A stretch of DNA of 64,000 nucleotides from Deltaproteobacteria bacterium (GTDB lineage Bacteria; Desulfobacterota; Desulfuromonadia; Desulfuromonadales; Geopsychrobacteraceae), in assembly GCA_024279255.1 (NCBI GenBank), contig JAJRRT010000104.1, forward strand, positions 40,436-104,435. The letters are read 5' to 3'. The position numbers and the translations under genes are program-made. Positions 8,389-16,576 of the stretch are shown here, piece after piece; positions within the stretch are counted from its first letter, which is position 1, and the number at the start of each line of letters is the position of its first letter. A model generated the notes under the pieces. That model did no database searches and had not been told where the DNA came from. It saw only the letters and a list, made by a program, of their open reading frames with translations.

Positions 8389-10208
8389 CTATTGTCGCCG
8401 GAACATGCGTTCAACTTCGACCAGCCTCAAGCGTTGCATGACGGGACGGCCATGCGGGCAATTGGCTTTAAAATCGACACAGTCTAACTGTTCAAGCAGT
8501 GCTCTCGCTTCACGGGGATCAAGGTTCTGATTGGCACGAATCACAGAATGGCATGCCATCATAATTAGAACATCGTCCAACCTATCGACCAACCCACCGC
8601 TACTACCAGTTTGTTCCAAGTCAAGGGCGATATCAACAATAAGCCTGCCATTATCACCCTTCACAAGTAATTGTGGCACGGCTTTCAAGGCGAATGATTT
8701 ACCTCCAAACGGCTCCACGTCAAAACCGAGGCGTGCTAAATCATCCAGATGCTCCGTCAGGGCTTGCCCGCTGCGAAAATCGAGCTCAAGCATTTCGGGA
8801 AACAACAGACTCTGCTGCTCTATTCCGTTTTTGAAGAAACTCTCTTTTAAAGATTCAAAGCCGATACGCTCATGCGCGGCATGTTGATCAATCAGCAGTA
8901 GATCGTCGCCATCCTGACAGAGTAGATAGCTACTGTGATACTGACCAAGATAACGCAAATTTGAAAAATAGCGCTCAAGGTCATCTGCTTGTATTGTTTC
9001 ACTTTCACCACCAGGAATAAGGGGTAAGGCCGTAGGGCTAAGTTCAGGAGAGGAATCATCTGTTCCTGGAGATTGATAGACAGGGGCAATGGGATCACGA
9101 ACTAAAGAAGGTTGTATTTGGTAATTAGCTGAACCAAGAGATTCTGACCCTGTAGTAAAAGTTGGCAAATCGGCACTCAGTTCTCGCGAGACGGGTTGGA
9201 CCCAAGCGGCTGGCTTCAATTGGTCCTGGAGGGTAGTCGCAATGAAATCATGAACCATTGCCTGTTCTCTAAACCGGACTTCATGCTTGGTAGGATGAAC
9301 GTTCACATCGACCTTATCAGGGGCAATTTCAAGAAACAACACAACAACCGGAAAACGCCCCTTCATCAAAAGGTGGCGATAACCATCCATAATCGAATGC
9401 TGTACGACTCGATCACGAATATATCGACCATTAATAAATGTATAGATATGTGAAGAAGCAGAACGGTTCAGAGTTGGTTGCCCAATCAAACCATGCAAAC
9501 AGATCCCCGCTGTTTCATCGATAACTTCTATGCTCTGCATTTCAGACAGCATCGTGCGACCAAGAAGTGCAGCAACCCGCTCAGCCAAACCTTTTTCACA
9601 GCGTAACTCAAGCATTGGCCGGCCGTTATGTAACAATTTGAAGCTGATCGCAGGATGAGAAAGAGCTTGCTTCGTAACAACATCAGCACAATGACCTAGT
9701 TCTGTTTGTTCTCGACGAAGAAATTTACGGCGTGCAGGCAGGTTAAAAAAAGATTCCGGACTTCAATCAAAGTACCACGCGCCATGCCGACCTCTTCAGC
9801 CTTGCGCACTTTACCGCCCTCGACCAGAATCTCCTGCCCAAGGCCATCATCTGCGGCGCAACTTCGTAAGCGAAAACGGGAGACTGAAGCGATTGAAGCC
9901 AAGGCTTCGCCGCGAAAACCGAGAGTCGTCAAAGCAAAAAGATCTTCAGCCCGACGTATTTTACTGGTTGAATGTCGCTCAAGGCATAAAAAAGCATCCT
10001 GTCTGTTCATTCCCTGACCATTGTCAGTCACACGGATCAGTTTGCTCCCACCCGATTCTAGTTCGATAATAATTTCATCGGCTCCGGCATCTATTGAATT
10101 TTCGAGTAACTCCTTTACGACCGAAGCTGGGCGTTCAACGACTTCACCTGCTGCAATCTGGTTGCACAGACTTTCATCTAAAATTTTAATGCGTGAAGAA
10201 TTTTCCAA
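8389..10208 (-). pseudogene. mutL: DNA mismatch repair protein MutL, split by a one-base frameshift
   Basis: Mismatch-repair ATPase. The N-terminal frame (10208 down to 9696, TTG start with GAGAGG eight bases upstream) carries the GHKL ATPase motifs: NQIAAGEVVERPASVVKELLEN, DNGQGM and TLGFRGEALASIASVS. After GTLIEVRNLF the frame runs into a stop. The next frame continues with ARRKFLR, LGHCADVVTK, then the transducer, linker, and the C-terminal dimerisation domain with QHAAHERIGFE and ACHSVIRANQ. The break is at a run of seven T at 9743-9749 (minus strand); eight T would restore a single frame of about 607 codons. A real mutator allele, slippage-tolerant gene, or sequencing error are all possible. 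Apart from this the gene looks intact. Confidence 0.85.
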
Positions 10209-10231
10209 GGAGAATACCTCTCATAAAACAA

Positions 10232-10262
10232 CTGTAGCGACCGATAACCCCAGTCGCTACAG
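10232..10262 (-). terminator. Terminator between the ExeA-like gene and mutL
   Basis: Perfect 10-bp stem CTGTAGCGAC/GTCGCTACAG with an 11-base loop, followed on the minus strand by TTGTTTTAT. It lies 24 bases past the ExeA-like stop and just before mutL, which implies a separate mutL promoter or read-through. T/A tracts on both sides make bidirectional action possible. Confidence 0.65.
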
Positions 10263-10285
10263 AAAAAATATATAAATACGCCATG

Positions 10286-11224
10286 TCAACCTTCTTGAAA
10301 ACCCTCTAGCATTGAATCAATCGCTTCAAGATCTTCATGTGTATCTTCTTCAGGATCATCTGTTTGAACTAAATTTCCGACTGCCTCGGCAATAACGTCC
10401 GTTCCTTTATGTTTAATAAGCCCAAGATCCTCAGAGACGCTATTTACAACCTTATCCGAAACAATATAGTCATGTCTTAAAAAAGTTTCGAACAAAGCGT
10501 TGTCTGCAATGGTATTGATCAATCGTGGTACACCACCAGCATAAGCATGAATTTTATCTATTGCGCTCTCCTCAAACAACAGCTCATCACTACCAGCGAC
10601 ACGAAGACGGTGCGCTATATAGCTATGGGTTGTTTCCTCAGAAAGTGGCTTGAGAGTATATTTTACCGCCACCCGCTGGGCGAGGGGTTCATCAAGTTTC
10701 ATGGTTTGCTCTAATTCAGACAGACCAAAAAATACAACATTCAAAAGTTTTTTCCCAGGAATCTCAAGATTCAGCAAACCACGAAATTCCTCCATCAATT
10801 CACGACTTTGCAACATTTGAGCTTCATCAATCAACACAACGGCCTTACGGCCTTCATTATGAATTTGAAGTAAACGCTCATAGAGTTGTTTGAGAATTTT
10901 CAACGGATCTGAATCTGGTGATTTCACCCCAAGTTGCAGGGCGATACGTGACAAGAGCCACACAGGAGTTATTGCTGAGTGAATCATTACAAGCAATGAT
11001 GATTCATACTTGTCGAGGGTCAAACTATCTAGCATACGCCGTGCGAGAGTTGTTTTACCGGTGCCGACCCCACCGACCAAAACAGCGAGACCTTTATTTG
11101 AATCAACGGAATACATAAGGCGCAACAGCGCCTGATTATGCTGATCACTATTAAAAAAGAATTTATCATTGGGCGCATTGGAAAAAGGCTCACGCTCAAG
11201 ATTAAAATGTTCAGCGTATCCCAT
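10286..11224 (-). CDS. ExeA/GspA-family AAA ATPase
   Basis: A 312-residue AAA+ ATPase of the ExeA/GspA (also MSHA biogenesis MshM) type. It begins with FNLEREPFSNAPNDKFFF, the typical family start, then Walker A GGVGTGKTT near residue 53, Walker B VVLIDEAQ near 131, sensor region FFGLSELEQ and the C-terminal winged segment GGVPRLINTIADNAL. Family members help assemble secretin or type IV pilus machinery in the cell envelope. It lies 87 bases downstream of a large TPR protein, probably in the same transcript. The acidic C-terminal tail replaces the peptidoglycan-binding domain found in longer relatives. Strong SD GGGGG before the ATG. Confidence 0.85.
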   Translation of the reverse strand: MGYAEHFNLEREPFSNAPNDKFFFNSDQHNQALLRLMYSVDSNKGLAVLVGGVGTGKTTLARRMLDSLTLDKYESSLLVMIHSAITPVWLLSRIALQLGVKSPDSDPLKILKQLYERLLQIHNEGRKAVVLIDEAQMLQSRELMEEFRGLLNLEIPGKKLLNVVFFGLSELEQTMKLDEPLAQRVAVKYTLKPLSEETTHSYIAHRLRVAGSDELLFEESAIDKIHAYAGGVPRLINTIADNALFETFLRHDYIVSDKVVNSVSEDLGLIKHKGTDVIAEAVGNLVQTDDPEEDTHEDLEAIDSMLEGFQEG

Positions 11225-11311
11225 AATTTCCCCCAGAGATAGTAGAGTGAAGATTGTAAAGATAAAGATTCAACATTAACTTAAAAATAAATACATTTAT
11301 TCTTTGAAATG

Positions 11312-13516
11312 TCACAGATATGAGACCCGATCCTTACTCTCTTCAGGGGTTTTTTCGGGAGTGCCTTTTTGACTTGTTTCAGAGTCGTCAGACATCCCCA
11401 GAGCTTTACGCAGGTTATCGATGCGATCAGCGACATCACGGAAGAACAGATCAGAATCTGCAACGAACTGAAAACTATCGAGGGCATCGAGTGGACGTTC
11501 CCAATTTTCATATAGAGCGCCAAGCTCGTAATAAAGGCTCAATTTTTGACCCTCAGCCAAAGATTCACCTTCTAGTGCCGCCCGAAATGATTCTTCACCC
11601 TTCTCAAAGTCACCCTTATCAACACTGCAAAGACCCTTCAATGTCTGGCAATCCACAAAACGAGAGGGGTCGCGTTCTGCCTTGCTGAACTCAGCAACGG
11701 CGTCATCCAGCAAACCCATTTCACGATAAGCAATCCCCAGATTGTAATGTGACTCCATATCGTCAGCAGCAATCTGTTCATCGACATCAGTCCGAAACAC
11801 CTTAGGTGCCGTCGAGCCATCATCCGCAACTGGAAGCTCATCGTCTAGTACCGTGAAACCATCTGCAGGGGTATCGTCAACCAGCGTAGCATCGATATCG
11901 AGTTCTGGAAAACCATCTTCAAGAAGTTCCGCCGCAAGATCCTGCAGTTCTGAAGAGGTTTCGCCTTGAACACTCTGTGCATCACGTTTCGTAGCTATTT
12001 CAGCAAGCTTTACTTGAACTTCAGCATTGTCAGGGCTCTGCTCCAAGATTCCAGAACAGACCTTCTCAGCATCATCAAACAGTCCTTGTTGCAGATAGAA
12101 CTCAGCCTCTTCAAGATCGGCGGAAACATCTCGAACCGAAATCTCATCGTCATCGTCAAGGTCGAAGTCGAGACTCATTTCATCGGACAAATCAACACTG
12201 CCAGCGCCTGGAGCACTTGAAAGATTGAGCTCAATAAACTCTTCTTCGTTTTCTTCCTCTTGTTCAATCTCTTCAATAGGAAGAAGTTCAAGGTCGGCGC
12301 CATCCTCTTCTAGAGGAATTTCAGAGATCAAGGAATCAGCAAGAAGATCATCACCACCAAGGGACAAAATCTCATCAGCATCCATAACGCCAAGAAGAGA
12401 ATCTGAAAGTGTCTCCTCTCCAATAGACCCTGCAGAGGACTCAATCTGTTCGGAGTTACCGGTGTTGGCGACCAAATCAAGAAGGCTATCTCCATCTCCG
12501 GTAATTTCATAAATTGAATCGAGTGTTTGCAGAACTTGTTGATTCTCAGGCAGGGCAACCCGTAACGCTTCATACATTTCTTGGAGACGCTCTAAGCTAT
12601 TAACCTTAAGAAATGCTTCTTTCCAATCTTCGAGCTCAGCGAGGGCTTTATCATAATTCTCTTCATTCAGATAACACTGGACAAGGCTTTCACGAACCCC
12701 TAGATCTTTAGGCTCAAGTTTAAGCAGATGCAAATAGGTCAGTCGTGCATTTTTAACGTCACCCTGACTTTCATATGCAACGCCAAGCATCGACAAGATC
12801 TCTGTGTCATCGGAATGATCGCGTAATAACGTTTGCAGAATGCTGACCCCTTTAACTGACTCACCTTTTTCAAGTAGGGTCCGAGCCAATCCTTTCTGGA
12901 GGTCATGGTTTTTTGGAAAAAGCGGAAGAAACATCTGATAGAGACGTAAAATTTTATCATAATCACGCTTCTCTTCAAGCAGTTTCAAAATCTCCTTAAA
13001 CTCTACTAAACCATCGTTAACCCTGTCGTTGTTTGCGTAAACTTCGGCCAACTTCACCTGGACGTTGATGTTTCCACCATCAAGATCACGCATTTTTTCA
13101 AGAGTTTTTATGGCATCAGCCACCATATCGTTCTTTTCGTAGTACCCGACAAGATGGCGCAACTCCGCAAGGGCGTTGCCGATAAGCCCCTGTTTTTCAT
13201 TCAATTCGGCAAGACGACTAAAGATACTGATCTGACTCGGGTCAAGGCGCTGCATCTGCTTGTAAATAGCAATTGACTTAAGGTAGAAGCCATTACTTGA
13301 AAAATATTTGGCAACAGCTTCGTATTGCTCAAAAGCCTCGCCATTTTTATTGATTTTCACATAAAGTTCGGCCAGACGCTGACGTGAGCGGATATCGCGC
13401 GGATCGATTTCAACTACCTTCTGGTAGTCCTTAATCGCTCGCGGTAGCTGCTTCTTTTTGATATTTTTCTGAGCAGATTCGAGATATTTCTGTTTATTAG
13501 ACAAGTTGATCGCCAA
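11312..13516 (-). CDS. Tetratricopeptide-repeat protein
   Basis: A 734-residue protein built mostly of TPR repeats. A block of about ten repeats (for example RAIKDYQKVVEIDPRDIRSR) fills residues 25-345. It is followed by a low-complexity, very acidic stretch at about 365-470 (EEIEQEEENEEEF and similar), then further repeats to residue 705. No signal peptide is visible. I chose TTG at 13516, eight bases from GGGAG, giving MAINLSNKQKYLESAQKN; a GTG at 13525 is in frame. TPR scaffolds of this kind occur near type IV pilus or motility genes in this lineage, and the ExeA-like ATPase next door fits an envelope-assembly role, but the function is not known. Confidence 0.8.
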   Translation of the reverse strand: MAINLSNKQKYLESAQKNIKKKQLPRAIKDYQKVVEIDPRDIRSRQRLAELYVKINKNGEAFEQYEAVAKYFSSNGFYLKSIAIYKQMQRLDPSQISIFSRLAELNEKQGLIGNALAELRHLVGYYEKNDMVADAIKTLEKMRDLDGGNINVQVKLAEVYANNDRVNDGLVEFKEILKLLEEKRDYDKILRLYQMFLPLFPKNHDLQKGLARTLLEKGESVKGVSILQTLLRDHSDDTEILSMLGVAYESQGDVKNARLTYLHLLKLEPKDLGVRESLVQCYLNEENYDKALAELEDWKEAFLKVNSLERLQEMYEALRVALPENQQVLQTLDSIYEITGDGDSLLDLVANTGNSEQIESSAGSIGEETLSDSLLGVMDADEILSLGGDDLLADSLISEIPLEEDGADLELLPIEEIEQEEENEEEFIELNLSSAPGAGSVDLSDEMSLDFDLDDDDEISVRDVSADLEEAEFYLQQGLFDDAEKVCSGILEQSPDNAEVQVKLAEIATKRDAQSVQGETSSELQDLAAELLEDGFPELDIDATLVDDTPADGFTVLDDELPVADDGSTAPKVFRTDVDEQIAADDMESHYNLGIAYREMGLLDDAVAEFSKAERDPSRFVDCQTLKGLCSVDKGDFEKGEESFRAALEGESLAEGQKLSLYYELGALYENWERPLDALDSFQFVADSDLFFRDVADRIDNLRKALGMSDDSETSQKGTPEKTPEESKDRVSYL

Positions 13517-13560
13517 GACACACACTCCCAGTTATAAAACGAACATACAATCCAACCGTA

Positions 13561-13590
13561 AGACTAAGCGATGGCATCCGAGATTGTCAA
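13561..13590 (-). promoter_or_regulatory. Putative promoter for the TPR-ExeA transcript
   Basis: A consensus TTGACA (-35, 13590-13585) is followed after 18 bases by TAGTCT (13566-13561), or after 17 by TTAGTC. The -10 match is weak. It lies 45 bases upstream of the TPR start and directly after the rluB terminator. Confidence 0.45.
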
Positions 13591-13599
13591 GAAAAGCAC

Positions 13600-13621
13600 C
13601 CTGTTTTCCTAGAGAAAACAG
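13600..13621 (-). terminator. Terminator after rluB
   Basis: An 8-bp hairpin CTGTTTTC/GAAAACAG with a 5-base loop is followed on the minus strand by GGTGCTTTTCTT. It would close the scpA-scpB-rluB transcript. The stem is AT-rich, so efficiency is uncertain. Confidence 0.5.
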
Positions 13622-13681
13622 ACTGTTTGGATCATGGCGAGGACCTCCATTAAGACAGGGTCCCTCTTGGAGAAGTAAGTA

Positions 13682-14401
13682 TTACAGACCAGCCATTTTT
13701 TTCAAGTCGGACAGTTCATCGTCTCCCAAAACACGATACATCCCTGACTTGAGACCCCCCAGGTAGAGCCCCCCCAGTGCAATACGCTTCAGACGCACAA
13801 CCGGCAGGCCAACCGCTTCACACATCCTGCGCACTTGACGGTTTCGTCCCTCACGCAGAGTCAATTCGAACCAACAGTTTCTTCCGGAAATACGCACATT
13901 TGAAACAGACGCGGGAGCCGTGACCCCGTCCTCAAGCTTTATGCCGGACTCAATTTTTTTACTAGCCGATCCATCAAGAACCCCCCTCACCTTAACCAAA
14001 TAAGTTTTAGAGACATGATGACTCGGATGGGTTAAGTGCTGGGCAAGAGAGCCGTCATTTGTAAGTAACAAAAGACCCTCAGTGTTGTAATCAAGTCGTC
14101 CCACTGAATATAGTCGTCCAAAAGTCGCAGGCAATAGCTCAATAGCCAAGCGACGCCCCTGTGGATCATTCATGCTGCAAATATAACCGGTTGGTTTATT
14201 CAACATCAGCGTCAAAGTCTTTGTAGTGAACCGCAGGAGTTCCCCGTCAACCCAGACCTTTTCCTTCTGGGGGTCAGCACTTTCACCTATTGTGGCGACT
14301 CGTTCATCTATCCTGACAAGTCCCTGACGGATTTTCTCTTCAGCCTGTCGACGAGACATCAAACCAGACCGTGATATTAATTTCTGTAAACGCTCTTTCA
14401 T
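13682..14401 (-). CDS. rluB: 23S rRNA pseudouridine synthase, RluB/RsuA family
   Basis: Converts a uridine in 23S rRNA (RluB: U2605 in E. coli numbering) to pseudouridine. The 239-residue protein has an N-terminal S4 RNA-binding domain (RLQKLISRSGLMSRRQAEEK) and the catalytic motif GRLDYNTEGLLLLTNDG, whose Asp is the nucleophile. The C-terminal REGRNRQVRRM is also characteristic. Its start overlaps scpB by 4 bases (ATGA), the scpA-scpB-rluB order common in many phyla. RsuA versus RluB specificity is assigned by this context. Confidence 0.9.
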   Translation of the reverse strand: MKERLQKLISRSGLMSRRQAEEKIRQGLVRIDERVATIGESADPQKEKVWVDGELLRFTTKTLTLMLNKPTGYICSMNDPQGRRLAIELLPATFGRLYSVGRLDYNTEGLLLLTNDGSLAQHLTHPSHHVSKTYLVKVRGVLDGSASKKIESGIKLEDGVTAPASVSNVRISGRNCWFELTLREGRNRQVRRMCEAVGLPVVRLKRIALGGLYLGGLKSGMYRVLGDDELSDLKKMAGL

Positions 14402-15015
14402 TCTGTCGTCGGTTCCACTTCATTAGCAAATTGATGAGACGGCACAGGTCTATCGTCTGTCATCGGGGCACTCTCAGACGCAACAACAGGCTCAAGTGTA
14501 GGCTCTAACGCAGAAAACTCTTTCAGAGTCGGCAGAGCACCAAGATCTTTTAAACCAAAAAACTCAAGAAAATGTTTACTTGTGCCGTACATCAAGGGTC
14601 GGCCTGGGACGTCTTTTTTACCCAAAATACGCAAAAATCCCTTATCGAGCAAAGTCTTCAAAACACCGCCAGAATCTACGCCACGTAAATATTCGATTTC
14701 TCCGCGAGTCACAGGTTGTCGATAGGCGATCATCGCCAGTGTTTCCAAGGCCGCCTGCGAAAATCGAAATGGCCGATCACGGCTTAACTTGCTGAGCCAT
14801 GGCGCAAGATCTGGGTCAGTTCGAAACTGATAGCCGCCCGCAACCTCAGCCAAATAAAAGCCTCCGACCTGAATCGGATAGAGCTCTTGCAATTGTGCAA
14901 TCACCGGGCGCAACTCAGAACGTGAACAATCAAACAACTGGCACAGACGGTCGAGACTCATCGAGTGCTCAGCTGCAAAAATCAACGCAGCAACAGCTCT
15001 GCAACGTTCATCCAT
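14398..15015 (-). CDS. scpB: Segregation and condensation protein B
   Basis: Kleisin-interacting subunit of the SMC-ScpAB condensin, which organises and segregates the chromosome. Residues 8-170 form the two winged-helix domains, with AALETLAMIAYRQPVTRGEIEYLRGVDSGGVLKTLLDKG as the hallmark stretch in sections around residue 95-130. The tail from 175 is acidic and low-complexity. It overlaps scpA by 8 bases and rluB by 4, so all three are co-translated. Confidence 0.92.
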   Translation of the reverse strand: MDERCRAVAALIFAAEHSMSLDRLCQLFDCSRSELRPVIAQLQELYPIQVGGFYLAEVAGGYQFRTDPDLAPWLSKLSRDRPFRFSQAALETLAMIAYRQPVTRGEIEYLRGVDSGGVLKTLLDKGFLRILGKKDVPGRPLMYGTSKHFLEFFGLKDLGALPTLKEFSALEPTLEPVVASESAPMTDDRPVPSHQFANEVEPTTE

Positions 15016-15775
15016 AGCCTAAAGCCCCTTCATCCAAATTCGCTGGCTCCATTTCAGTAGAAGACACTGCTAAATCTAGCCATATTGACTGAAATTCAAC
15101 ACTCTGCGAAATCTTGATCATCCGTATTTTCACCAATTCCAGCATCGCCAAGAAAGTAACGACCATCTCCTGCCGTGTCCCACCATTGGAAAAAAGATCG
15201 GCAAATGATTGCTGTCCACAACGGCTAAGTTGATCAAGAATCTTATGCACGAAATCAGCGACCGAAAGCTGCTCACGAACAACCTCATGAACAAAATTCA
15301 CCTGTGAGTGTTTGAGCAAGTGATGAAACGCAGAAGCCAACTGATAGATCCCGACGCTGATGTCATCATCGACCTTGGTACCATCGGCATCAGAATTGAC
15401 TACCTGGCGAAGAAAAACCTCTCTTTTCAGGCAGGGAAGCTGATCAAGGCAATTCGCTGCATCTTTATAACGCTGATATTCCAATAAACGTCTGACCAGT
15501 TCAGCGCGAGGATCAAGGTCATCTTCTTCACCATCAATCTCTTCAATAACGGGTAATAGCATCCTGGATTTAATGTGAATCAAGGTCGCCGCCATCAACA
15601 AGAATTCACCTGCGACATCAAGGTCAAGTTGCTTCATATGCTCTATAGCAGAGAGATACTGTTCTGTTATTTCGACCATCTGGATATCAGAAATATCCAT
15701 CTCGTTGGTCTTGATCAGATGAAGCAAAAGATCGAGTGGACCATCAAAATTATGAAGACTAATCGCTATCGACAT
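15008..15775 (-). CDS. scpA: Segregation and condensation protein A
   Basis: Kleisin subunit bridging SMC heads in the condensin complex. The 255-residue protein begins with the diagnostic FDGPLDLLLHLIKTNEMDI and continues EYL-type AGEFLLMAATLIHIKSRMLLP near residue 60. The C-terminal winged helix contains VVTFLAMLELVKIRMIKI, followed by FQSIWL. It follows the M50 protease gene by 3 bases and overlaps scpB. Confidence 0.93.
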   Translation of the reverse strand: MSIAISLHNFDGPLDLLLHLIKTNEMDISDIQMVEITEQYLSAIEHMKQLDLDVAGEFLLMAATLIHIKSRMLLPVIEEIDGEEDDLDPRAELVRRLLEYQRYKDAANCLDQLPCLKREVFLRQVVNSDADGTKVDDDISVGIYQLASAFHHLLKHSQVNFVHEVVREQLSVADFVHKILDQLSRCGQQSFADLFSNGGTRQEMVVTFLAMLELVKIRMIKISQSVEFQSIWLDLAVSSTEMEPANLDEGALGYG

Positions 15776-15778
15776 AAA

Positions 15779-16465
15779 CTAACCACGGAGCAAAAAACTC
15801 ATCGCCTTCTCAACATATATATATTCCCCACCGGCTAAAGTCTGAATAACCTGACTGATAATCGGTGAGAGCAAAAGACTCCAGATATCAGTAAAAAAGA
15901 TCAGCATCAACAAAAGAACAAAACCGAAGGGTTCAAGGCGGTTCAACCAGAGTGCATGTTTACCGGGGAGAATTCCAACCAGCACACGCCCCCCGTCAAG
16001 TGGTGGAATCGGCAGGAGATTAAATATGCCTAGCAGAACATTAATATAAAGACTGAACGCTGCCATAGTCCGTAACGGCCGGATCACTTCCAGAAAAAGT
16101 TCCCCGCTAGCCAAGGGGGTTGTTTCCAGCAAACTGACCCCACGCAAAAAAAGAACTGACAGCCCCGCCAAAGCGAGGTTCGTCAGTGGACCCGCCAAGG
16201 AGACCCAAATCATATCCTGCCTGGGGTTACGTAGATTTCCGGCGTTAACCGGCACTGGACGAGCCCAGCCAAACCCAAAAACAAAAATTGCAACCGTGCC
16301 GATCGGATCTAGGTGACGCAAAGGATTCAGAGTCAAACGCCCAAGTAAGCGAGCCGTTGGATCGCCAAGACGGTCTGCTACATAGCCGTGAGCGACTTCG
16401 TGCAGGATAATCGCTAGCAGTGCCGGCACCAGCATTACCGACAATTTCAAAAGGATTGCGTCCAT
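15779..16465 (-). CDS. Site-2-protease (M50) family membrane metalloprotease
   Basis: Rhomboid-like intramembrane zinc protease of the compact M50 type (SREBP-S2P/YwhC-like). The zinc motif HEVAH sits in the first helix (LLAIILHEVAHGYVADRLGD) and the third ligand in NLLPIPPLDGGRVL near residue 155. Several hydrophobic helices are visible. I start at the ATG at 16465, with AAGGAG just upstream. Family members often precede trpS or scpA; substrates are generally unknown. Confidence 0.88.
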   Translation of the reverse strand: MDAILLKLSVMLVPALLAIILHEVAHGYVADRLGDPTARLLGRLTLNPLRHLDPIGTVAIFVFGFGWARPVPVNAGNLRNPRQDMIWVSLAGPLTNLALAGLSVLFLRGVSLLETTPLASGELFLEVIRPLRTMAAFSLYINVLLGIFNLLPIPPLDGGRVLVGILPGKHALWLNRLEPFGFVLLLMLIFFTDIWSLLLSPIISQVIQTLAGGEYIYVEKAMSFLLRG

Positions 16466-16576
16466 CATTCTCCTTGCGTACAGACAAAAATCGCCCACGA
16501 CCTGCCAGAAGAACAGGTCAGATCATAGCGGAACAAACAATAAGAACCCATTGACCAGTCAGAAAAAACTTGATTA

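Noticed and set aside
8389..9636. C-terminal half of mutL as a separate gene
   Set aside because: It lacks an upstream SD at its first ATG, and residues encoded before that ATG continue the MutL alignment, so it is one broken gene.
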